Assembly (NCBI GenBank): GCA_946403855.1
Contig: CAMJBH010000009.1
Coordinates: forward strand, 1 to 64,000
Direction: 5' to 3'
From: an uncultured Bacteroidales bacterium
GTDB lineage: Bacteria; Bacteroidota; Bacteroidia; Bacteroidales; UBA932
DNA: 64,000 bases
How positions within the stretch are numbered: the stretch's first letter is position 1; every line of letters starts with the position of its first letter. A model generated the notes under the pieces. That model saw nothing but the letters and a program-made list of their open reading frames with translations, was not told where the DNA came from and searched no databases. Below, piece after piece: positions 7,675 through 15,171 of the stretch. A program made the translations under genes and the position numbers.

Positions 7675-7825
7675 TGACACGAAGATCGGCTGAACCGTGT
7701 CAAATCGGTGCGAAAACACTGTTGACTGACACAAAAAGAGGCCCCGATGTGTCAAAAACGGCAAAACCGTGTCAAATCAGAACGAAAACAATTCTGCTTG
7801 ACACAAAACCGGCAGCCGCGACGGA

Positions 7826-7864
7826 AACAAAACAGGCCGACTCTCTTTGTCGGCCTGTTTTGTT
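7826..7864 (-). terminator. Terminator of the nfeD-flotillin-XRE operon
   Basis: AACAAAACAGGCCGAC (7826-7841) pairs perfectly with GTCGGCCTGTTTTGTT (7849-7864), 16 bp of stem with a 7-base loop. It lies 16 bp beyond the stop of the XRE gene and also closes the repeat array from the other side. Confidence 0.85.
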
Positions 7865-7879
7865 GAAGAGCAATATTAT

Positions 7880-8083
7880 CTAGTCGGGACGGTATTCCAG
7901 GATATCTCCTGGCTGGCAGTCCAGTGCAGAGCACAAAGCATCGAGGGTGGAGAAGCGTATCGCCTTGGCTTTTCCTGTCTTGAGAATAGATATATTCGCC
8001 GGCGAGATGCCCACTTTCTCCGAAAGCTCCCCGGAGGACATCTTCCTCCGGGCCAGCATCACGTCCAGGTTAACTATAATCAT
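7880..8083 (-). CDS. Small XRE-family helix-turn-helix protein
   Basis: A 67-residue single-domain Cro/C1-type DNA-binding protein: LDVMLARRKMSSGELSEKVG, recognition region ISPANISILKTGKAKAIRFS, then LDALCSALDCQPGDIL, the pattern of short YozG-like regulators. Its ATG (8083) lies immediately after the flotillin stop (8085-8087 on the plus strand), and it is the last gene before a strong terminator, so it is probably translated from the nfeD-flotillin transcript. It could regulate that operon; this is inference. Confidence 0.85.
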   Translation of the reverse strand: MIIVNLDVMLARRKMSSGELSEKVGISPANISILKTGKAKAIRFSTLDALCSALDCQPGDILEYRPD

Positions 8084-8084
8084 A

Positions 8085-9485
8085 TTAATTCTCCTCCGGC
8101 TTTACTTCTTCCTCCGGTTTGGACTCACCCTTCAGATAGCTGGGGAGATCCATGCCTGCCATCTTGAACAGATCCTGCAGAGGAGGAACCGACTGCATGA
8201 GTCCGGACACGAAGTTAGCGGTAGCGGTCTTGCCGTTCTCGCCCTTGCCTCCGTCCCACACTGTGACCTTGTCGATATTGATACCCTTCACAGCCTCTAC
8301 CTGAGTCTTCACCAGTTCGGGCAGCTTGTCTGCAATCATCATGAGCACAGCCTTCTGGGCATCGCCCTGGGCAGCTCCCACCAACTGCTGGAAACCGCTT
8401 GCCTGCTTGGTCAGAACCTCAAGGATACCGCGGGCCTGAGCGTCCATCTTGGCGTAGATAGCGTCGGCCTCACCCTTTGCCTTGCGGCGGATCTGCTCGG
8501 CCTCGGCTTCAGCGTCGATGATGGCCTTCTCTTTCTCGATCTGGGCGGGCACCACCACGTTAGCCTTACGGGTAGCCTCTTCACGCTCGGCACGAGCAAG
8601 CTCGGCGTCGCGCTCGCTCTTGTAGGCCTCTTCGAGAGCCTTAGCGGCCTGCACCTTCTCTGCGGCCACGGCCACGCGGGCGGCCTCTGCCTCCTTCTCG
8701 CGGCGGGTTGCGTCGGAATTAGCAATAGCAATCTTTGCGTTGTTCTCGCCCTCAACAGCCATGGCATTGGCGTCGGCCGTCTTGATACGGGTGTCCCTGG
8801 TGGTCTCGGCAATACGGATATCCTTGTCCCTGTCGGCCTCGGCCTTACCGATTTCACCGTAACGGTTCTGCTCGGCCACGCTCTTCTTGGCGTCGTTGAT
8901 GGCCTTGGCGGCAGCTTCCTTTCCGAGAGCCTCGATGTATCCGGACTCGTCGCGGATATCGGTAACGTTCACGTTGATGAGCTTGAGACCGATCTTGCGG
9001 AGCTCAGCCTCGACGTTGGTAGAGACGTTGGCGAGGAACTTGTCGCGGTCGGAGTTGATCTCCTCGATATCCATGGTGGCAATCACAAGACGCAACTGAC
9101 CAAACAGAATATCGGTAGCGATATTGCGAATGTCTTCGGTAGAGAGACCGAGCAAACGTTCCGCCGCATTTGTCATGCTGTCCGCTTCGGTAGAGATACC
9201 AACCGTGAAGCGGCAGGGAACATCAACTCGAATATTCTGCTTGGACAGTGCGTTAGTGAGGTTGCACTCGATGGAAATCGGCGTAAGGTCAAGGAAAGAA
9301 TAGCTCTGGAACACAGGCCAGATGAAGGATGCACCGCCGTGGATACATTTGGCGGAAGCATGGCGCCCTGTCTTACCGTAAATAACCAAAATCTTGTCGG
9401 AGGGGCAGCGCTTGTAGCGTGCGAGTATAGCGGCGAAGGTCACAAAAAGGACTATCACCAGGATAAGAATAAGGTAAAGAGACAT
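8085..9485 (-). CDS. Flotillin-like SPFH-domain membrane scaffold protein
   Basis: A 466-residue protein with one N-terminal membrane segment (residues 2-24), an SPFH/band 7 domain (about 30-210, with ERLLGLSTEDIRNIATDIL) and a long alanine/glutamate-rich coiled coil (about 210-370) followed by the flotillin C-terminal region (GFQQLVGAAQGDAQKAVLMM). This order is that of FloT/YqiK flotillins, which organise ordered membrane microdomains. The preceding gene is an NfeD-family protein, the usual partner. The tail ends with a glutamate-rich KPEEEVKPEEN. Length and order are normal for the family. Confidence 0.9.
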   Translation of the reverse strand: MSLYLILILVIVLFVTFAAILARYKRCPSDKILVIYGKTGRHASAKCIHGGASFIWPVFQSYSFLDLTPISIECNLTNALSKQNIRVDVPCRFTVGISTEADSMTNAAERLLGLSTEDIRNIATDILFGQLRLVIATMDIEEINSDRDKFLANVSTNVEAELRKIGLKLINVNVTDIRDESGYIEALGKEAAAKAINDAKKSVAEQNRYGEIGKAEADRDKDIRIAETTRDTRIKTADANAMAVEGENNAKIAIANSDATRREKEAEAARVAVAAEKVQAAKALEEAYKSERDAELARAEREEATRKANVVVPAQIEKEKAIIDAEAEAEQIRRKAKGEADAIYAKMDAQARGILEVLTKQASGFQQLVGAAQGDAQKAVLMMIADKLPELVKTQVEAVKGINIDKVTVWDGGKGENGKTATANFVSGLMQSVPPLQDLFKMAGMDLPSYLKGESKPEEEVKPEEN

Positions 9486-9497
9486 AATTTGTGTTAT

Positions 9498-10157
9498 TTA
9501 TATGATTAATGATTCAATAGGTTCCACCAGAAGGGTGTCGGCGCTGATGACCTCCACCACCTTGATGGAAGAGCCGGTAGGAAGGGCGTCTCCGTCGGTG
9601 AGGGCCTCGTACTCGCGCACGGAATTGTTGATGGAAATCTGCACCTTGCCCGTACCGCCGCGCTGAGCGGGGATGCGGAGGTACACCTTGCCCTCGCAGC
9701 CGGGAGCAGCCTTGAACACATCGATGTTGCCGGCCTGCTGCATGCCGCTGAGCCATTTGAACAGCATCATCACCGCAAACACGAGCACCACGCCTACGAG
9801 GATGGAAATCACCATCAGAAGGCCGGTGGACGGGATGCTTTCGCGCAAGAGAATAGCGGACCAGCCGAAGCCCAGGAAGAAATTCACAAGGTTGCGGAAG
9901 GTCAGAAGTCCCATGCCCGTGCCATGGACGGCGTTGCCGTCAATGGGGGCGGAACCGTCGTCGGGCAGGTCGCCGAGACCGCCGGCGTCGGGTACGTCAA
10001 CGTCGGAATTGATGTCAAAGTCGGAGCCTCCGTCGGCTCCCAGGAAGGTCATCACGCTTTGGATAATGAAGATCAGCGAGGCCGAAAGGGTAATAGCCCA
10101 GAGGACCCGCATCATGACACTAAGAGAATTCCACCATTCAACCATATCGTTAAACAA
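9498..10157 (-). CDS. NfeD-family membrane protein
   Basis: A 219-residue protein with hydrophobic segments near residues 15-40, 85-105 and 112-135, an acidic aspartate-rich loop between the first two (about 42-70), and a C-terminal OB-fold-like NfeD domain (GCEGKVYLRIPAQRGGTGKVQI, ending ISADTLLVEPI). NfeD proteins are encoded with flotillins and are thought to help assemble flotillin domains in the membrane. It is the first gene of the operon, 12 bp before the flotillin start. TATATTTG about 15-20 bp upstream on the minus strand is a good -7 box. An internal ATG at 10145 is an alternative start. Confidence 0.85.
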   Translation of the reverse strand: MFNDMVEWWNSLSVMMRVLWAITLSASLIFIIQSVMTFLGADGGSDFDINSDVDVPDAGGLGDLPDDGSAPIDGNAVHGTGMGLLTFRNLVNFFLGFGWSAILLRESIPSTGLLMVISILVGVVLVFAVMMLFKWLSGMQQAGNIDVFKAAPGCEGKVYLRIPAQRGGTGKVQISINNSVREYEALTDGDALPTGSSIKVVEVISADTLLVEPIESLII

Positions 10158-10206
10158 TTTAATTTTTGCAAATATAGTAAATAATTATTGAAAAACAATA
10201 AATTTT

Positions 10207-11904
10207 TTACTTTACCTCCAAAACGTCGCCGTGGTCGTGCGCGACGGCCGCTTTCCAGCGCTCCGTGTAGCCCGGCTGGGTGAGCCCCTCGGGCGTTCCC
10301 TCGTGGTACTTGGAATGCAGGAAACGTCCCTCCGCATCCTGAGCCTTCACGTTGCCGTCGATGAATTTAACGGTCAGCATCTCTTCGAGCCCCGCCCAGT
10401 GGAGGAACTGCTTCTGCGCGTTATCCACCGAGAAACGGGTAATGCCCTTGACCACTTTGCGGGCCTTCCCCTTATTGTACAGCCCAAGCATTTCGGCATC
10501 GAACTCCTTCACCTTGGCCATCATGCCCCTCTCGTAGGCATCGACCTCCGCGCGCACCACCGGCTCCATGGCGTCGTACATGCGATAGCAGGAGTTGGTG
10601 ACCCTGTTGTTGATCCAGAACTGCGAAGTGGCGCTGTAGTGCAGCAGGTCGCCGTTGCCCTCGCGCAGGCACTCAGGAATCTCGGTAGTATTCACATAAA
10701 TAGGTGTAAGATAAGAGGTTGCAGCATCGTCGCAGCCGAACCATATGAGGGCGCCCAGAGCGTCGGGCAGCCATGCACGGGCCTGACCCACAAACCAGAA
10801 TCCGGTCTGCTGGGTGGCTATTGCGCGCTCGTTGACATAGGTCTTTCCATCCCACTTGAAGTTCATCGGCCTCCAGCGGTAAGGACAGGCGTTGCCGCCG
10901 GCGCCAATGTCGGCCCTCATGTCCATGGGAGTGCCTTCGTAGTGGTCGCGCATGACGTCCGCCACATCCTTCACCGAAATTTTGCGCGAAGGCTTCACGA
11001 AGAGGGGCATCTCGCCGTCAAGGTCGTAGCCCATGGCGTAGTCGAGCCAGTCCGAAGCGGGACGGGTGCACAGCGCGCCGTTCTCAGTGAAAGTGAACTT
11101 GCCGTCGCACAAAATGTTGAATGCCGACCAGGCGCGGGCTTCACAGCCGCGGGCTCCGCCGAAGTCGAGCGGGTTGTAGGCATCGCGGAAGCTAAAGTCC
11201 TCGTCGGAACCGCTGTACCAGCCCTTGCTGCGGGCATAAGAGGCCACGTCAGGAGAATACAGGCAGTTCTCGGGGTCGTTCCAGGGGAAGCGGGTGATGC
11301 GTGCCTGATTGGCGTGCGAACAAATGAAGCCGTCGGGGATGCGGCGAGCCACCCACACGATGCCCTTCTCGTCTGTACCCTTGCCCACGAGGTCCATGAC
11401 CCAGGCCTCTTTGGGGTCGGCGATGCTGAAGGTCTCGCCCTCCGAGGGATAGCCGTAACTGGTGGCCAGATCTACTATGGTCTGTATGGCCTCACGTGCT
11501 GTGCGGGCCCGCTGCAGCGTGATGTAAATAAGTGAACCGTAGTCCATTATGCCGTCAGGATCGGCCTGTTCGGCACGGCCTCCCCAGGTGGTCTCGCCTA
11601 TTATGAGCTGATGCTCGTTCATGTTGCCCACGGTCTGATAGGTGTGCGCCACCTGGGCTATGCTGCCGAGAGGCTTGAAAGTGTCCCATTCCCGAATGGC
11701 GAGCATGGTTCCGCTCTTCCAGTTACGGGCGGGGTGGAAATAAAGTTCACCGTACAACCAGTGGGAATCAGCTGCATAGGATACCATGGACGAACCGTCC
11801 GCGCTGGCTCCCGGGGTTACTATCACGTTGGTACAGGCAAGAGCCCTGAAAGACAATAAGGCCGCCGCTGAGGCGAGCACAATGGTAAGTAGATAGCGTT
11901 TCAT
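10207..11904 (-). CDS. Secreted C69-family dipeptidase
   Basis: A 565-residue PepD/C69-type N-terminal nucleophile peptidase. A signal peptide (residues 1-23, ending FRALA) precedes Cys24 in ACTNVIVTPGASADGSSM; in this family the cysteine exposed by cleavage is the nucleophile. Other family stretches are ADSHWLYGEL, the GMNEHQL-like NMNEHQLIIGETTWGG, and the FSIADPKEAWVMDLVG segment. It probably cleaves short peptides in the periplasm, which fits peptide use or wall-peptide turnover. It is transcribed alone, divergently from the 11945 gene. TAGATTTG on the minus strand lies 5 bp before the start codon. Confidence 0.9.
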   Translation of the reverse strand: MKRYLLTIVLASAAALLSFRALACTNVIVTPGASADGSSMVSYAADSHWLYGELYFHPARNWKSGTMLAIREWDTFKPLGSIAQVAHTYQTVGNMNEHQLIIGETTWGGRAEQADPDGIMDYGSLIYITLQRARTAREAIQTIVDLATSYGYPSEGETFSIADPKEAWVMDLVGKGTDEKGIVWVARRIPDGFICSHANQARITRFPWNDPENCLYSPDVASYARSKGWYSGSDEDFSFRDAYNPLDFGGARGCEARAWSAFNILCDGKFTFTENGALCTRPASDWLDYAMGYDLDGEMPLFVKPSRKISVKDVADVMRDHYEGTPMDMRADIGAGGNACPYRWRPMNFKWDGKTYVNERAIATQQTGFWFVGQARAWLPDALGALIWFGCDDAATSYLTPIYVNTTEIPECLREGNGDLLHYSATSQFWINNRVTNSCYRMYDAMEPVVRAEVDAYERGMMAKVKEFDAEMLGLYNKGKARKVVKGITRFSVDNAQKQFLHWAGLEEMLTVKFIDGNVKAQDAEGRFLHSKYHEGTPEGLTQPGYTERWKAAVAHDHGDVLEVK

Positions 11905-11944
11905 ACTTACAAATCTAATGATTTTTATTAACTTTGTGGGTTAT
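11905..11944. promoter_or_regulatory. Divergent promoters with almost no 5' leaders
   Basis: Plus strand: TAACTTTG at 11929-11936, 8 bp before ATG 11945. Minus strand: TAGATTTG (11917-11910), 5 bp before the ATG at 11904. Both match the TAnnTTTG -7 box, and the expected start points fall on or beside the start codons. Confidence 0.6.
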
Positions 11945-12349
11945 ATGAAAAAGTTTATTCTAACTGCACTGTTTTGCACCTGCTGCTTTGCAGCCCTGAG
12001 CCAGGAGTACAAAACTCCCGAGCAGAAGGAAAAGGAACTCTACGAGGCCGTACAGGCGCAGGTGGACAAGATGGCCGAGTCGCTCAAGCTCGACATGGCC
12101 CAGATATTCTATGTGGACAGCATTCTCATGCACGACTTCAAGGCCATGCAAGAGGAATTCGAGACCATGTCCGCCGCCAAAGTGTCCAACTCCGACCTGT
12201 TCTACGACGTGCAGGACAAGTGGTCGGAGCGCATTTACCAGGCCCTGCATAAAGTCCTCAACAAGGAGCAGTGGGATTCGTATCTCAAGTCCGGAGCCGC
12301 ACGCGACAAGAAGGCCAGGGACAAACGTGCAGCCAAAAAGAACAAGTAA
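11945..12349 (+). CDS. Secreted helical protein of unknown function (Spy-like)
   Basis: A 134-residue protein with a signal peptide (MKKFILTALFCTCCFAALSQ), followed by a charged, all-helical region. The pattern MAESLKLDMAQIFYVDSIL and VLNKEQWDSYLK recalls LTXXQ/Spy-like periplasmic proteins, but similarity is weak. The C-terminus is very lysine-rich (RDKKARDKRAAKKNK). The stop is 2 bp before pheS, so the two genes share a transcript. Function unknown. Confidence 0.7.
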   Translation: MKKFILTALFCTCCFAALSQEYKTPEQKEKELYEAVQAQVDKMAESLKLDMAQIFYVDSILMHDFKAMQEEFETMSAAKVSNSDLFYDVQDKWSERIYQALHKVLNKEQWDSYLKSGAARDKKARDKRAAKKNK

Positions 12350-12351
12350 TC

Positions 12352-13389
12352 ATGAAACAGGAAGATATAGACAAAATTGCAGCCGTACTTGACGATCTCA
12401 AGTGCAGGACGCTGAAAGAAGTAGAAGAGGCCAGGGTTAAGTTCCTTGGCAAGAAAGGAGAAATAACCGCCCTGTTCGACGAATTCCGCAATATCGACAG
12501 GAGCGAAAAGGCCACCTTCGGAAAGGTCCTCAACGAGCTCAAACAGAAGGCTATAGCCCGTATCGAAGAACTCAAGATGCAGGCCATAGATGACGGAGCG
12601 GCAAAGGATACCAAGATGGACCTCACCCTTCCGGGCGACCCGTTCGAACTCGGAAGCCGCCATCCTGTGAGCATCGTGCGCCAGGAGATTGTGGATATTT
12701 TCCGCAAATTCGGATACGACGTTGCCGAAGGCCCCGAAATCGAAGACGACTACCACGTGTTCGAGGCCCTCAACTTCCCTCCCAACCATCCCGCCCGCGA
12801 CATGCAGGACACCTTCTTCGTGAGCGTCGGACACCTCAACCCGCTGCTGCTCCGCACCCACACATCGAGCGTACAGGTGCGTACAATGGAGAAAATGGAT
12901 GTCCCCATCCGCGTAATCTGCCCGGGACGTGTGTTCCGCAACGAAGCCATCAGCGCCCGCGCGCACTGCATCTTCCACCAGGTGGAAGGACTCTATATCG
13001 ACGAGAACGTGACCTTCGCCGACCTCAAGCAGGCCATCCTGCTCTTCGCCCGCGAAATGTTCGGTCCCGACACGCAGATACGTATGCGTCCCAGCTACTT
13101 CCCCTTCACCGAGCCTTCGGCCGAGGTGGACGTGAGCTGCAACATTTGCCACGGCAAGGGGTGCAACATCTGCAAGGGCACCGGCTGGCTGGAGATTCTG
13201 GGCTGCGGCATGGTGGATCCCAACGTGCTAGAGGCCAGCGGAATAGACTCCAAACGCTACAGTGGATTCGCTTTCGGCATGGGCCTGGAGCGTATAGCAA
13301 TGCTTAAGTGGAGGGTCAACGACCTGCGCCACTACTTCGAGAACGACATGCGTTTCCTGCACGAATTCGCCAGCGCCACCGAAGTATAA
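12352..13389 (+). CDS. pheS: Phenylalanyl-tRNA synthetase alpha subunit
   Basis: A 345-residue class II synthetase alpha chain, which with PheT charges tRNA-Phe in the cytoplasm. The N-terminal coiled coil (residues 1-90, with VKFLGKKGEITALF) precedes the catalytic core: ELGSRHPVS, GYDVAEGPEIEDDYHVFEALN, HTSSVQVRTME, the GRVFRNEAISARAHCIFHQVEG motif 2 region, and motif 3 SGFAFGMGLERIAMLKW near the end. All are intact and the length is normal. pheT is not adjacent; murQ follows with a 1 bp overlap (TAATG), an unusual pairing. Confidence 0.95.
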   Translation: MKQEDIDKIAAVLDDLKCRTLKEVEEARVKFLGKKGEITALFDEFRNIDRSEKATFGKVLNELKQKAIARIEELKMQAIDDGAAKDTKMDLTLPGDPFELGSRHPVSIVRQEIVDIFRKFGYDVAEGPEIEDDYHVFEALNFPPNHPARDMQDTFFVSVGHLNPLLLRTHTSSVQVRTMEKMDVPIRVICPGRVFRNEAISARAHCIFHQVEGLYIDENVTFADLKQAILLFAREMFGPDTQIRMRPSYFPFTEPSAEVDVSCNICHGKGCNICKGTGWLEILGCGMVDPNVLEASGIDSKRYSGFAFGMGLERIAMLKWRVNDLRHYFENDMRFLHEFASATEV

Positions 13390-14213
13390 TGCTGTCCACC
13401 GAACAAGACTCCCGCTACAATCATCTGGAGCGGATGAGCACCTCGGAGCTGCTGCACGGCATCAACGACGAGGACAGGGTGGTCACTGACGCCGTGAAGC
13501 GGGCCATCCCGCAGATCGAGGCGCTTGTGGACGGAATCGTGGAGCGCATGAAAAGGGGCGGCAGGGTGTTCTACACCGGCGCCGGCACCAGCGGCAGGCT
13601 GGGAGTGGTGGATGCGTCCGAAATCCCTCCCACCTACGGAGTTAAGGACAAGTTCATCGGACTGATAGCCGGAGGGGACGGAGCGATACGCACCGCGGTA
13701 GAAGGTGCCGAAGACGATGCAGCCCGGGGCTGGAAAGACATTCAGGCATTCAGGCCCACGGCCGAAGACACCGTGGTCGGAATCGCCGCATCGGGCACAA
13801 CGCCCTACGTGCTCGGGGCCATAGAAGGAGCACGGGGAGCCGGACTGCTCACCGGATGCATCACATGCAACGAGTGCGCACCGGTGGCACTTGCCGCCCA
13901 GTGCCCCATCGTGGCGGTGGTGGGTCCCGAATTTGTGACAGGCAGCACAAGGATGAAGGCCGGTACGGCCACAAAATTGATACTCAACATGATATCCACC
14001 TCGGTCATGATACGCCTGGGCCATGTCCAGGGAAGCAAAATGGTGGATATGCAGCTAAGCAATGCCAAGCTGGTGGACCGCGGAACCCGCATGATCATGG
14101 AAGCCACCGGCATGGACGACTACTCCGCGGCACGCGCCCTGTTGCTCAAGTACGGCAACGTCCGCGACGCCATCTCTGCCTTCGAACACAAAGCCGCAAA
14201 CGCCACGGTATGA
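13389..14213 (+). CDS. murQ: N-acetylmuramic acid 6-phosphate etherase
   Basis: A 274-residue SIS-domain enzyme that removes the lactyl ether from MurNAc-6-phosphate to give GlcNAc-6-phosphate in cell-wall recycling. Signatures: YTGAGTSGRLGVVDASEIPP (sugar-phosphate site) and the diagnostic GSTRMKAGTATKLILNM near residues 180-196. The start overlaps the pheS stop by one base, and the stop overlaps the next kinase gene by four bases (ATGA), so the three are translationally coupled. Length is a little short of the usual 295-305 residues, mainly at the C-terminus. Confidence 0.93.
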   Translation: MLSTEQDSRYNHLERMSTSELLHGINDEDRVVTDAVKRAIPQIEALVDGIVERMKRGGRVFYTGAGTSGRLGVVDASEIPPTYGVKDKFIGLIAGGDGAIRTAVEGAEDDAARGWKDIQAFRPTAEDTVVGIAASGTTPYVLGAIEGARGAGLLTGCITCNECAPVALAAQCPIVAVVGPEFVTGSTRMKAGTATKLILNMISTSVMIRLGHVQGSKMVDMQLSNAKLVDRGTRMIMEATGMDDYSAARALLLKYGNVRDAISAFEHKAANATV

Positions 14214-15043
14214 AACTTATCATAGAAGCCGGTGCCACCAAGAGCGACTGGCGTCTGATTTCCGAAAAGGAAGAGCTGCAGCAGAAGCTGCTGCCAGGGA
14301 TGAACGTGTCCACCATGTCCATGGAACACAACCTGGGAGTCATTTCGCAGGCCCTGGAGGAACTGGGACGCCCTGCCCTGGACGGCCTGTACCTCTATAC
14401 GGCAGGTATCGTGACCCCCGAGGTAAGCAGCACCCTGGAATCGAGCATACGGGAGCTCATCAAGGTGAACGAAGTGGAGATAAAGGACGACCTGGTTGCT
14501 GCGGCGCGCTCGGTCTGCGGCAGGGAGCCCGGCATCGCAGCCATCCTGGGCACCGGGTCCAACGCCTGCTTCTGGGATGGCAGTTCAGTGAGTTTCAAAG
14601 CCCGCTCCGGCGGCTACATTCTGGGAGACGAAGGGGGCGGTGCCTGCCTTGGCAAACTGTTCCTCGCCGACATCATCAAAGGTCTGGTTCCAGAGAGCGT
14701 CGCCGCCGACTTTGCATCCAAGTACGACTCCAGCTACGAAGGAATAGTGGCGCTGGTTTACCGCAGCGAGGCCCCTTCGGCTGCCCTTGGCAGCCTGGCG
14801 CCCTTCATCCTGTCGCACTATTCCGACCCCTACATCAAAGAGCTGGTGGACGGCAACTTCCGCTCCTTTATCCGCCGCTCGCTCAAGCGCTACGACACCG
14901 CCCGCTACCCTGTGGGCGTGGTCGGCGGCCTGGGCAGCGCATGCCGGGACATTTTCTGCCGCCTCTGCACCGAAGAAGGGGTGCGCACGGGCTCTTTCGA
15001 GGCCCTGCCCATCAACGGACTCCTCAAATATCACTCGATATGA
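14210..15043 (+). CDS. BadF/BadG-type sugar kinase, probable MurNAc/GlcNAc kinase
   Basis: A 277-residue ASKHA-fold kinase of the BadF/BadG/BcrA type: EAGATKSDW (phosphate 1 loop), AILGTGSNACFW (phosphate 2) and RSGGYILGDEGGGACLGK, which is typical of N-acetylglucosamine kinases. In Tannerella and Clostridium a kinase of this family (MurK) works with MurQ on MurNAc and GlcNAc; the ATGA overlap with murQ makes the same role likely here. Substrate preference cannot be read from sequence. Its stop overlaps a small peptide gene by four bases. Confidence 0.85.
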   Translation: MKLIIEAGATKSDWRLISEKEELQQKLLPGMNVSTMSMEHNLGVISQALEELGRPALDGLYLYTAGIVTPEVSSTLESSIRELIKVNEVEIKDDLVAAARSVCGREPGIAAILGTGSNACFWDGSSVSFKARSGGYILGDEGGGACLGKLFLADIIKGLVPESVAADFASKYDSSYEGIVALVYRSEAPSAALGSLAPFILSHYSDPYIKELVDGNFRSFIRRSLKRYDTARYPVGVVGGLGSACRDIFCRLCTEEGVRTGSFEALPINGLLKYHSI

Positions 15044-15171
15044 AAACGCTCTACGTAAAACCCGAGGCCGAATTGCAGCCGGGCTTTCTGCAGGAAGTCA
15101 TTTGCGATTCCCTCATAACGAACGAGGGCGGACTGCCCGACTTCGAAGAAGGAGGTGACTATGTCTGGTAA
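15040..15171 (+). CDS. Small acidic peptide (43 aa) ahead of a lipoprotein gene
   Basis: Starts MKTLYVKPEAELQ and ends DFEEGGDYVW. It has no signal peptide or cysteine-rich motif. The YxKPE start, the hydrophobic middle, a GG after residue 29 and a glycine/acidic end with a terminal tryptophan resemble many short Bacteroidales peptides found before envelope genes. It overlaps the kinase stop (ATGA) and the lipoprotein start (11 bp), and its own end carries the GGAGG that precedes the lipoprotein ATG, so it is translated and coupled to both. A second such gene lies at 17054. Function unknown. Confidence 0.7.
   Translation: MKTLYVKPEAELQPGFLQEVICDSLITNEGGLPDFEEGGDYVW

Larger units (their letters stand above)
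6567..7825 (+). repeat. Array of 52 bp TGACAC repeats with nested elements
   Basis: Units starting TGACAC (or a one-base variant) begin at 6567, 6609, 6661, 6713, 6931, 6983, 7035, 7211, 7263, 7315, 7366, 7418, 7675, 7727 and 7799. Neighbouring starts are 52 bp apart wherever no other element intervenes (one is 51). Each unit has GTGTCA or a variant about 22-28 bp in, so the first half is a loose inverted repeat; the second half is A-rich and ends CAGAGAC or CTGTTGAC. Three elements interrupt the array: two copies of a block with 52 bp CCGGCAGC units and a 140 bp GC-rich element. No protein gene is supported between 6343 and 7879. Confidence 0.85.

Noticed and set aside
6567..7825. CRISPR array
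   Set aside because: Period is regular, but no exact repeat of 25-40 bp alternates with unique spacers, variation is spread over the whole unit, and no cas genes are present.
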